Shown in pieces: positions 12,558 to 23,200 of a stretch of DNA of 64,000 bases. The stretch lies in NCBI RefSeq assembly GCF_026210795.1, contig NC_089434.1:558001-622000 (forward strand), given 5' to 3'. A program made the translations under genes and the position numbers. Source of the stretch: Rhizophagus irregularis. Lineage: Eukaryota > Glomeromycota > Glomeromycetes > Glomerales > Glomeraceae. Below the pieces are notes generated by a model. It was not told where the DNA came from, did not search any database, and worked only from the letters and a program-made list of their open reading frames with translations. Within the stretch, counting starts at the first letter, position 1; every line of letters starts with the position of its first letter.

Positions 12558-12728
12558 GTTCCCTTCAGTGTACAAAAAGTTTTAGAAAAATTCCGAAAAT
12601 CTTCTGAAAAATACTACAATCTGCAGTAAAATGTCCAAAATTATTCAAGATTTAAAAAATTTACCAGATTTTTCAAAAACCTTTTAGAAAATCTGGCAAA
12701 ATTGAGTAGATTTTACGCTGGCCCCCTT
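12558..12728. mobile_element. possible short hAT-like MITE, degenerate
   Basis: The candidate element is 12566-12720 (155 bp). Ends are CAGTGTACAAAA and, reversed, CAGCGTAAAATC, with AT-rich subterminal AGATTTTCTAAAA-like inverted segments. Flanks GTTCCCTT and GCCCCCTT match at 6 of 8 positions, which would be a decayed 8-bp duplication. Weak evidence, no coding capacity. Confidence 0.35.
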
Positions 12729-12905
12729 TCTTGAAGTGATACAATTAATTATGATAATCAAGTTTTTTCATCTTGTACTTTACCAATTATATAAAAATCT
12801 GTAATGCTTTATTCACATTTATAGATAGTTTGCAGGTGTTTTTTTCTCTACACTCAAAATAATATAAAATCTTTCAATTTTTTTTTATCAAAAAAATTAA
12901 AAAAA

Positions 12906-14095
12906 ATGACCGCTACTCTGTCAGTTATCACACTTGTAGTACGTTTAAGAGAATCCTCTCACACAGCATTTGGGGACGCTATCTATCGTGAGAAAGTTTC
13001 CAATGAAAATCCTGTTTTTGGATTCAAACAGTTTTCAAACGCGCTGCACGATTATAATGAGGCGTTTAAAGAAGGGGACTTAGTCCATTTTGGTGGAAAG
13101 TTCACTATTGATGACAATAAATTAATGGTAAGTAATTTTTGTATGTATCTAAGGAATAATGACATATAATAATTTTAATAATAATTTTATAATTTACTTA
13201 ATAATAATAATTATAAAAATGATAATAATCTAATAATAATAATTATAAAAATTTATAAAAATGATAATAATTTAAATAATTTTTTTAATATTAATTACAA
13301 ATATAATATTTTCATTTGTCTTTTTCATATAAACAGCTCTTAGTTGAAGCGGCATGTGTGCTAGAACCTCAATTAGGACGTAATGGAGAACGTTTGAAAT
13401 GGGAACCTGAAAAAATTCCATCAACAAAGCCGTTCGTTCATATCACTACTTCTGCTTGTGAACCATTGTCAACATCAAATAATATGAATTTTGTTAAAAC
13501 CAAATCGTTGATCTATTCACCATTTCATTCTGCTGCACGTTACATTAATTTTGAGATTGGATATTCAAGTGAATCAAAATGGCTTGAATATCTTTCTGAT
13601 AAATGGAGTGAATTTGCCAATTTTTTCGTCGCTGGATTTCTTGAGGCAATTTATACAGACGGATCAACAACATACGTACAGATAGATGCAAAGTTGATCG
13701 ATTATGATGTTCGATTTTGTACTTCAACTTCAAGTAACAATTACCAACCCTCACCACAAAGATCAACCACCAACACATTTGCTCAAAGGAGGAATAAATC
13801 AACTCCTAATTTACCAGTAAAAACACATATTACCCCAAAATCGGATTCAAATACCACAGAAATAGAAAATGCATATGAAGAAGAAAGTGATAATGATTCA
13901 GACAAAGAAGATACAGTAGGAACAAATCAATCTCCTATAGACCTGGTTATGATAGATGATAATACGCCTATTAATGCTAATAAAACTAAAAAACGCCAAT
14001 TATCTGATTTGTGTGATGGTGAAATTGATCAACCTATTAAACTGAAAAGAAGTTATAATAAAAAAGGAGGTCGTGGAGGACGCGGAAAGAAATAA
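12906..14095 (+). CDS. unrecognised two-exon protein, acidic linker and basic Gly/Arg tail
   Basis: Exons 12906-13127 and 13337-14095 join in phase 0 across a GTAAGT...ACAG intron, giving 326 residues. The start ATG follows a T/A-rich leader. The N-terminal ~190 residues look folded (GDLVHFGGKFTIDDNKLM joined to LLVEAACVLEP; later WLEYLSDKWSEFANFFVAGFLEAIY). The strand-rich GDLVHFGGKF pattern could be an OB-like fold, but that is inference. Residues ~190 onward are low-complexity: Ser/Thr/Asn-rich, then an acidic stretch (EEESDNDSDKEDT), then a nuclear-localisation-like basic end (KKRQLSDL ... KLKRSYNKKGGRGGRGKK). The GGRGGRG tail suggests nucleic-acid binding. No family name can be given with confidence. 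Confidence 0.75.
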
Positions 14096-14859
14096 AAATT
14101 ATTTTGCGTATTATACAAATAATAAGAAAATATGTCAAAAATCATTTCCATAAATTATAGAAATTAAATCTTAAAGAAATTAGTAACAGAAAATTTAGTA
14201 TTATTCACAAGGATCCACATTTTTTTGTTAAAAAAATATTTTTTTTCTATAATAATTTGTTTCACTTCTTTTAAAAAAAGAATATACATATATTTTCTTA
14301 TATATAATAAAAACATAAAATTTATGATCTGAAATTATGATATAATGGTTTAATTTTATTAAAAAAAATAAATCTTTTTATAACGAGTGATTTCGTAACT
14401 AATTAATGTACACGTTAACATAATTATTTATGCTACACATAAATCTAATCTAAATTTATCAAAAAATTTTCTTAATACTGCTTAATACAGGTTAGAATTT
14501 TTGCCAATTTACTTTTAATTTATTCATAATTTTAATATTATTTTACAATTTTACAATTGTAATAGCAGGAGATATAATTTGGCCTATCGGTCATATATGT
14601 AATACGTATTACCAATTTAAATATAGGATTTCCGATTTTAATATTGCAACATGTGATCACGTATTACGGTTATTAACAAAGAATTTTTTTATTTTTTCAG
14701 CTGATTATTTTTTTGTCTTTTCGTTTACAAAAACCTAATAAAATAGAAGTAAAATTTTATTTTTTTTCCTTAAATATAAACAAACACATTTAAATTAAAT
14801 AACTCAGAATTTAAATATAAACAAATATTATAGTTTGTTTACACATATTTCAAATTATG
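14096..14859. other. intergenic, no gene seen
   Basis: AT-rich 3' flank of the preceding gene leading into the second satellite block. Nothing specific is visible. Confidence 0.5.
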
Positions 14860-16040
14860 GTTTGAGCATTTTGGCCAAAGTAAATCTTGCTCTTTAATTG
14901 AAAGTAGTTCAGCAAGTTTGAAGCTGTTAAGATATTAATCTACATGAAAGCACAGTTAATATTTTTGGAGTTATTTACATTTTTACATAATAGTACTAAG
15001 TTACAAAATTTTTTTTACCTTCAGAGCGTATTTTGGGCAGTTTAGTCAAAGTAAATCAACTTCTTATATTAATTGAAAGTTTTTTGGCGGGTCAAAATCT
15101 GCTTGGATATTAATTTTCATGAAGGTACAGTTAATACTTGAAGAGTTATTCACGTTTTTCACAATGGAATTTTATTTTTTCTATTTTATCACTTTAGAGC
15201 GTATTTTCGGCACTTTAGTCAAAGTAAATCGACTTCTTATATTAATTGAAAGTTGTTCAGCGAGTAATAATCTGTTCGAATATTGGTTTTCATGAAGGTA
15301 CAGTTAATACTTGAAGAGTTATTCACGTTTTTCACAACGGTACTCATTCACGAATTTTATTTTTTCCATTTTATCACTTCAGAGCGTATTTTGAGCACTT
15401 TAGACAAAGTAAATTGACTTCTTATATTAATTGAATGTTGTTCAGCAGGTGATAATCTACTTGGATATTAATTTTCACGAAGGTACAGTTAATACTTGAA
15501 GAATTATTCACGTTTTTCACAACACGAATTTTATTTTTTCCGTTTTGTCACTTCAGAGCGTATTTTGAGCATTTTAGTCAAAGTAAATTGACTTCTTATA
15601 TTAATTGAAAGTTTTTCAGTGGGTCATAATCTGCTTGGATATTAATTTTCATGAAGGTACAGTTAATACTTGAAGGGTTATTCACGTTTTTCACAACGAT
15701 ACTCATTCACGAATTTTATTTTTTCCGTTTTGTCACTTCAGAGCATATTTTGAGCATTTTAGTCAAAGTAAATTGACTTCTTATATTAATTGAAAGTTTT
15801 TCAGTGGGTCATAATCTGCTTGGATATTAATTTTCATGAAGGTACAGTTAATACTTGAAGGGTTATTCACGTTTTTCACAACGGTACTCATTCATGAATT
15901 TTATTTTTTCTGTTTTGTCACTTCAGAACGTATTTTGAACATTTTGGTCAAAGGAAATCGACTTCTTTTATTAATTAAAAGTTGTTTAGCAGTTAAAATC
16001 CAATTTTCATGAAAATGCAGTGGAGTAATTTATATTTTTT
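14860..16040. repeat. diverged satellite array, block 3 (173-185-bp units)
   Basis: Units start AGAGCGTATTTT at 15023, 15196, 15381, 15555, 15740 and 15925, spacing 173-185 bp, with a decayed copy before. The core (CACTTTAGTCAAAGTAAATC, ATTAATTGAAAGTTGTTCAG, ATTAATTTTCATGA) aligns with the 172-bp units at 5330-9058, so both arrays come from one family. Length variation comes from presence or absence of an ~11-bp GTACTCATTCA segment. Higher-order similarity is visible: the units at 15555 and 15740 are nearly identical. Confidence 0.9.
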
Positions 16041-16312
16041 ATGATCATACTATACTGAATTGCAAATAAATTTACATTCTTTAATGTATTTTTAAAATTT
16101 AAATTTTTATTTAATATTACTTAATAAATAAGGTTGCTTGCCGAAACTAGAGGGTTTCGGCAATACTTTCTATATGATTTAATTAGAGTTTCAGCATTTA
16201 AACAATTTATAAGAATAAAGACAATATGATTTTTTGTATGTAAATATTTATTTTATAATATTTAATATTAAACTAATAAAATATACGATTAAAAATATAA
16301 TAAAAATTAAAA
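16041..16312. other. spacer with a perfect hairpin at 16138-16163
   Basis: TTGCCGAAAC and GTTTCGGCAA form a perfect 10-bp stem around a 6-nt loop (TAGAGG). It lies ~150 bp beyond the stop of the minus-strand SANT gene. It could be a transcript-end structure or a transposon relic; no CTRR follows, so it is not a Helitron end. Confidence 0.6.
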
Positions 16313-16975
16313 TTATCTTCTATGTGGGGACCTGCTTCTACCTCTTCTTCTATCTCTACTTCTGTCCCGTCTTCTATCTCTACCTCTATCTCGTCTTCTA
16401 TCTCTACTTCTTGATCTACTTCTTGATCGAGACCTTGATCGAGACCTAGATCGCGACCTCCTTCTTTCCCTTCGCAATCTATATTCATATCGACGTCGAT
16501 CATGCGCAGCATGCCGCTGTCGATACTCTCGTCTAAACAGATCTAAAATCCAATAAAAATATTAATGAATTGAATGAATTGCCTAAATAAAATTAATTTA
16601 AAATAATAATTAATAATAATTACCGGTTTGTAACCAGAATTCATCGTTCATATCGGCAAAACACGCTCTATCGAAACTATTTGGGCTTGTAATAGGAATG
16701 CCGTCATCATTATTATTTATTATTCTACTGAGGTTTTCATAACCTCGTTTGAGGGCATTCCATTTTGTATAGCACTGCCTGGGTGTCGCTGCAAATCCCG
16801 TTGCAGCGAACACCCTATTTGCTATTATTGTCCATGCATTAACATAGTAGCGGTTTGCAATTCTTTCGAATTGCTGATGTAAGTTTCTTCGCTCCGCAAT
16901 TAACTGCCTAGCAGCATTAATCGTCCATTGGAATACTGGTGGTGGCGGTGGAACAAAAGGTACTAATGCTGCCAT
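16313..16975 (-). CDS. SANT/Myb-like DNA-binding protein with RS-repeat tail
   Basis: Two minus-strand exons, 16975-16624 and 16542-16313, join across an 81-nt GTAATT...TTTTAG intron (codon G|AT), giving 193 residues. Residues ~16-85 form a SANT/trihelix-like helical domain: FQWTINAARQLIAERR, then NRYYVNAWTIIANRVF and the recognition-helix-like ATPRQCYTKWNALKRGYENL. After the splice the frame reads DLFRREYRQRHAAHDRRR, then seven or more RS dipeptides, RDRRRDRGRD and a final GRSRSPHRR. RS tails are typical of splicing factors, so pairing one with a SANT domain is unusual. The acidic frame on the same strand over 16273-16512 is the wrong frame of the RS repeat. Function is inferred as nuclear nucleic-acid binding. 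Confidence 0.75.
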
Positions 16976-18432
16976 TTTTTATTTTTTATGATTTTTTTGT
17001 AACTTGAAAATTAAATACAATTTGAAAATTAAAATACAATTTGGTTTTGAATTGCGAAAAAAAAATTCAAATTTCATAATATTTATAATAATTTTAAAAT
17101 TCGTTATAATGTTTAAAACATGAACTGATGAACATAATAACATTCTACATAATTAAAGTATTTGTAACAAAATAAACACAGTTTTGATTCTAATGTAATA
17201 AATTTAATTAACGCAGTTCTAAATTTTTTTTTGTAATGCAGTTCTTAAAATTTATTGATCTAATGTAATAAATTTAATTAACGAAGTCCTTAAAACTTAT
17301 TGATTCTAATATAATATGCTTATCCTTATTCCTTAATTAAATTGCACTATTTTTAAAATATAATATGCTTATCCTTATTCCTTAATTAAATTGCAATGTT
17401 TTAAAATATAATATAAAATTACAATTGCCTGCATTGCCTGCATAATTATATGTTAACTGGACTTTGATCACGAATATTTTGCCCTGCATAATTACATCAT
17501 TTATTTCCTAAATAGTATCATTATTTAAATCACATGATATTAGAATTAATTCTCATTGGATTAACTATTGTAATTATTTCTCATTATTATTATTCCTCAC
17601 TATCATCATAATTATCGTCATTAACACTTTTATTAATAGAAAATTTAAAAACAAATTTTTATAGTGATAAAAAAATTATTAAAAATACTAAATAAATAAA
17701 AGAATTACAATGATGGAAAAAAAAATGACTGACTGAAAAAGGAATAATATTCATTTAAAAAAAATTTGTAATTACAAAAACTGAAAATAACTGGATAGCT
17801 GCATCAGGACCCCGAACAATACATATAAAGGTCACATTAAAATCAAAATTTTTTACTATGATCAATAAGCAAATGATTTTGGATTCTATCTCGCCAATTA
17901 TAAGTGATCTACCTACTACTAATTTGTGATACTACAGACATCCCTCGCGCTCAAATTTTGTGTTCTTACAAATCTCTCCTTATAAATTCATTTGATAGAT
18001 TTCTATTATTGGGGCTTTAAAAGTTCCTTTCATTATTTTACATAATTTACAATTATAGGTTAAATTATTGAAATCAGTATCTTAATTTTTAAAATTAAAT
18101 AATCCTAATTATTTCTAAAAATAAATTAATGGTCGCGACTTATTAATTTTATTATTTTAACTCCTTAAATTAACTTATCGAGTATTACTATTTTTAGACT
18201 ATTTTCCTTTGTTCTGAAAATAATTTTTCTGATATGATTTTCCTTTTCCAGAATTTTCCCTCATGTAACATTTATCCTTTTATTTGTTTTGCTAATTTTT
18301 ACATGTTTACGCGTCACATCTCTTCATTATATAAGTATCTTCATTTTTCCTTCCTTTCTTGTTTTTACTTAATATTTTTCAAAATTTTCCTTCACTACAC
18401 CTTTACTACACATCTATTTGTTCCTTCTCAAA
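16976..18432. other. intergenic with short local duplications, no gene seen
   Basis: Upstream flank of the SANT gene. Contains a duplicated AATGTAATAAATTTAATTAACG (about 17192 and 17262) and a ~50-bp duplication of the ATAATATGCTTATCCTTATT segment (about 17310 and 17360). The rest is featureless AT-rich DNA. Confidence 0.5.
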
Positions 18433-19362
18433 ATGGTTGCCACTAGGAAATTTACCACCACTTCTGCTTTAATTGCTGCTCGTCCTTCTACTACTGCTGC
18501 TCGTCCTTCTACTGCTGCTCGTCCTTCTACTGCTGCTCGTCCTTCTACTGCTGCTCGTCCTTCTACTGCTGCTCGTCCTTCTACTACTGCTGCTGCATCA
18601 AATAAGAAATGCTGTCGACGTTCTGCCACCTCTAACCGAAAATCTAAAAATCGCTTGAAGGCTTTGAAAGCTGCCAGAAAACCAAAGGTTCAACTTCTTG
18701 AAGGTGGGTATTGTACGCAAGGTTTACTAAATGATCTTAAAAGAGGTTGCCTGCAGACAGTATATTCGTATTCTCAGGGCATGGTTCTTGACGGTTCATT
18801 ACCTGTAGACGGAGTATTCATATTTCCAGTGTCCAGTTCTTAAAAGGATTTTACCTTCTGCAGATCTTTTCTAAACTATCGACTTTATCCACTTAGTTCT
18901 CGAACTAACTATCCAATTATTATCATATACACATATATACATATATTTTTTTTTAATTTAATTCAGAGGAACTTGAAAGTTGTTGTCGTCATCTTAATCA
19001 TATTCAGAAACAACTTAATGAGGCACAAGACTCCCTTCATGACAGTATTAAACTAAGGTCTCAGCTGGAAGATGATCTGACTATTGCACGATCAAAAATA
19101 TTAGACCTTGAAGATGAATTAACGAAGCAGCGAAAAGAACAGAGAATGTTGGGTAAAAAGTATATGGAACTAAAAGGTATATTTCAATATTATATCTTTC
19201 AACTATTATTATATATTATTTCTTTAATTAAAAATTTTATTAGAAGAGAATTATACCATTAAAACTCGTCAACTTCGTTCTCATTCTACTACTCCCGCTA
19301 CTCCTATACCATCACAACTGACTAAAAGTAAATCTAAAAAGAAAGTAAAATTTGCCACTTGA
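18433..19362 (+). CDS. three-exon AARPST-repeat / coiled-coil basic protein
   Basis: Exons 18433-18703, 18967-19176 and 19244-19362 join with codons G|AG and G|AA, giving 199 residues. Residues ~14-50 are a tandem pentapeptide-type repeat of AARPST with alanine spacers. A basic stretch follows (KSKNRLKALKAARKPK). The join then gives QLLEELESCCRHLNHIQKQL and IARSKILDLEDELTKQRKE, a convincing heptad coiled coil, then KKYMELKEENYTIKTRQLR. The end is Ser/Thr/Pro-rich with a KSKSKKKVKFAT terminus. The first donor is a non-consensus GTGGGT; retaining that intron would give a 137-residue product ending at 18843. The composition suggests a nuclear or scaffold protein, possibly dimeric. No known family is recognised. 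Confidence 0.7.
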
Positions 19363-20060
19363 TTTCTGTATTTTGGAAAGGCTTTTATTTCTTCTTTTTT
19401 TAGGTTTATGGATGATTCTTGGACAATTATTCATGGTAGGTTTATTTGTGTGGGTGTTAATGGTGACGTTATTAAACTACATTAACATCCCTTTTTTTAT
19501 TTTTAGATTCCCAGATAATTTTAAACAACATTCTTCATGGTAGATCCTTTGCATGGTGTTTAATGGTGTATTGTTTAATAATATTAATGCCTTTTTTTAT
19601 TTTTTTTAGATTTTTGGATGGTGTCAATAAATTTTTTGGATAATTATGTGATGGTTTTAATGGTAGTACTAACCCCATTATTTACTTTGTTTTCTAGGAT
19701 TTTATTATGGTACGTAGGTTTTTTATTAAATTGGGTGATAATGGTGCCATTAAACAAAACTAATAATGCCTTCTTATTTTTGTAGCGTTTTTTGGATAGG
19801 AAACGCAAATGACATTAGACGCGATGAGATATCAAAGACATCTGAGACGTATTAGAAGTTTTTTGTTGGAATCGAACCAACTGGAAAAATGTTCCAAACC
19901 ATTAACAACATTTATAATTTAGAAAGATAAAATATTAATGTAACACATATAATAAATATCTAGTTTTAAGCAAATAAAATAAATAAATGATGTTTATTAA
20001 TAAATAATAATATACAATACACATAAAAATCAGTAAAATATCGGGATATATCAGGATATA
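19363..20060. repeat. degenerate ~95-bp tandem repeat with splice-like motifs
   Basis: Directly beyond the stop of the coiled-coil gene, about five units recur (near 19400, 19500, 19605, 19695, 19785). Each has a T-rich tract ending in TTTTAG or similar, then a TTTTTGGAT-like core, then often a CATGGTAGGTTT-like donor and GTTTAATGGTG / ATTAAAC / ATTAATGCC. The last part (19800-20060) is unique sequence with no clear gene. Units may be 3' UTR sequence. Confidence 0.5.
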
Positions 20061-20069
20061 TTATCAATG

Positions 20070-20255
20070 AAACATTGTATTTTGATAATATACGGCAATA
20101 ATTGAAAGTGCGAAAATTATTAGTACTCCATAAGTATTGCTCCGATTACTATGAAAATTTACGTGCAGGTAGATTCGACATCGCCGAACAACATTACTTA
20201 AACTTGAAAAGGCGATTACATTTGACTAAAATGCATTCCGAGCGTACCGACGTTA
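20070..20255 (-). repeat. single diverged satellite unit beside Helitron end
   Basis: On the minus strand this reads CATTTTAGTCAAATGTAATC, then GTTGTTCGGCGATGTCGAAT and GTAAATTTTCATAGTAATCG, matching the core order of the satellite in block 3. It lies 36 bp outside the 3' end of the Helitron. Confidence 0.6.
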
Positions 20256-20290
20256 GTAAAAAAATAAAAAAATAAAAAAATAAAGTAATA

Positions 20291-23200
20291 CTAGTTGTAG
20301 CCCGCTGCTTCGCATCGGGTGATTCGATTCGGGTGGTACAAAAATCAATAAATTGAAACAATAAACGTAACTAAAAAAAAATTCGTATACATAGTATACA
20401 CATGACAATGATAATCTTCATACATACACATGACAAAGATAATCAAAGAATGAAAAAAAAAATTCGTTTTAACTTGTACAAATTCATACATGGGCTCACT
20501 TTTTACACAATAAATAATTTATTTCTTTGCAAATTATCGTAAAAGAGAAGAGTAAAAAGTTTATATTACAATATTATGCAAACACATACAAAATTCTAAG
20601 CAAAAACTTCCTTATAAACCACATTCCTTGTCCATCCTTTCTGAGATTTCACACAACCGTTGTCTATAAGAACTTTAATGTTCTGATATGAAGTAATTCT
20701 CGACAAAGCAACATACAGTTGGCCATGAGAAAAAACCGGTTGCGGCAAATAAAGACCAACACGGCTTAAGGTTTGACCCTGAGCTTTGTTAATAGTTAGA
20801 GAAAAAGCCACACGAATGGGAAACTGACGTCAGTTCAGAATAAAAGGCAAGTTGCTGTCAGAAGGGCTTAGTGTCATTCGAGGGATAAAAACACGGCTGC
20901 CAACATGAGAGCCAGAGATAATTTCAGCCTCAATTACTTTGTTCTGAAGAGCTCGACATATCATCCTAGTTCCATTATACAGACCTTGAGAAGGGGCAAG
21001 GTTTCGTAATAGAATAATTGGTGCACCCACCTTCAACTTCAATTCACCAGGAGGAATATCAGGAATTTTTAAGGATCTTAAAAACTCAGGTGAATATACT
21101 TGAGGTTGGGATGTATTGCCATCTTCAGATAAATCTACAGAGTCAGCACTGGGATAGATAGTAAAATCACCAGGTAATCGATCTAACACCAGTTCTGAAA
21201 TTTTTTCAACATCAACATTTTTAGGTGTCAAGATGGCTTTTCCGACCATATAATCCACATTTTCATAATTCTCAATCAAGTGTGGATAAACAAAATCGAT
21301 AAGCGCTGGTAAACCTCCTTTAGTCATCACCAAGTCCAAAGGGAGATTTATACTATCTTCTGTACCAGGAACAATGGAATTATTATCATCTCCAATATCC
21401 AAAAGAAATTTGGCAAATTTCTTTTGCTTTATGGTCTCCTGTGGATCAAGATCTTGACTAAGTCTCATATTAATAGATAATTTCATAACTTTCAAGTGTT
21501 TCCATAAAAAAGAGTGAGTCAAGCATGATGAGACAACATCAGCTCGAAGGGAACGTGGTATGACTGGTAAAACCTGCCTAAAATCACCACCAAATACGAA
21601 AACTTTTCCACCAAAAGGCTTATCAACGCAAGTGATATCACGTAAAGTCCTATCCACAGCTTCAAACGCGAACTTATGTAGCATTGGAGCTTCATCCCAG
21701 ATGAAAAGCTTAGCTGCATTAATTAAACGGGCTTCTCTACTTCCACGGGAAATGTTGCAGGTTGAAAGTTCATCTAATTTTAGAGGAATTCTAAAGCGTG
21801 AATGGGCGGTTCTCCCACCATCAATCAAAAGTGCCGAAATCCCTGAAGAAGCTACAGCCAATGCGATTTCTCCACGGGATCTAACAGTTGCCAGCAACGT
21901 ATTATACAAAAAAGTCTTACCGGTACCACCAGGACCATCAACAAAGAAGCAGTTACACGTATCATTAATAGAAGACAAAACAGCATCATAAATAGCTCGC
22001 TGGTCTTTATTCAGCAAAGGAACATTCTGATTTAATGCACTTTGCAATAGTGTAACATCATATGACATTTCTTCTCGAATCAGTTGATTTAACGCATCAG
22101 GACCATCAAGAAATGCAGATCCTCCCAAAAAAAGAGGCATATCAGGAAAATCTTTTAAAGATTTCGCATTCAACTGCAAGTAAGATTCCAATTGTCTCAA
22201 CGCTTCCTGTTCAACTGCATCATTTACATCACTATAAAGATCACGATTTTGATATAAAATGTCTTCACAAAGAGCAACTTTATGATTATTCCACAGAATT
22301 TCAGGTGCAGCGGGCTGACAAAAGATAAGAATGGTCGCAAAAAGGAGACGTAATTGTTGACCCATTCTCATACAACATGCTTCTCTCAAACAGACATCCC
22401 ATTCGGTATCATCTTGAAGAAGGCCCAAACGAATACAGGCTTCCTTAAAACTTCCACATACATGACCTTCAACTGTCTTCAAGTCATCAAAACTGGAAGC
22501 ACCTCTTACATGAGTAAGCAACATTCGCAAATAATAACGTTTACCTTCTGAAGGTTGCACCATGTACAGTCTCCCAATCGTACTCGTAGCAGTTTTTCGT
22601 ATATTCCACTTATGATTGGTTGAATTCCAAGTATAATAAAGTGGAAAATCAACATATCTGTAATTATGAGCAGCAGGATTCTTAGCATTTTCTTGAAACC
22701 AAGCAACTAAGGTAGTTACATGAGAGTCAGCATGATCTAAAACTTGCTGCAATTTATCATCATCACGGAAAGTAATAAGCTGCTTCTCAGGAAGATGAAT
22801 CGCCAACCTTTGAACACTTGGAGAACGGCCATGCATCCTGTAATGAAAAATTCTCCAAATTGCCTCCGAAGACGAAATGTATCTCGTGTCAAGATACATC
22901 TTTATCTCATCAACGGGTTCTTTAACAGGTGATCGCAGTTCGCTAGCACTGTCAGGTCGTGAAAGCGCAACAGTAGCTCGATCGTGACCTTTGTATACGT
23001 ATTTATATAGGTATTTAATAGCTAAAACTGAATTACAGATTTCAACGTTGATATGGGCGTCATATTTTTCTACCAATTCAACATTGTGAGGAACCACCCA
23101 TCGGTTATCTAAACGGATGCCACGCCTAACTTCAACAAAAGAACCATTATCACGCCTACGGTAAAGAGGATATCCGTCACAATTGTCCTGTGTGGAGGAT

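Noticed and set aside
5330-16040. Regularly spaced repeats that might suggest a CRISPR array
   Set aside because: Units of 172-185 bp are similar throughout with no unique spacers, and no cas genes exist; this is a satellite.
16273-16512. Acidic minus-strand ORF rich in E, D and V
   Set aside because: Wrong frame of the RS-repeat exon, which splices in phase to the SANT exon.
19860-19900. TTGGAATCGAACCAACT, reminiscent of a tRNA T-arm
   Set aside because: No matching acceptor, D or anticodon arms could be found around it.
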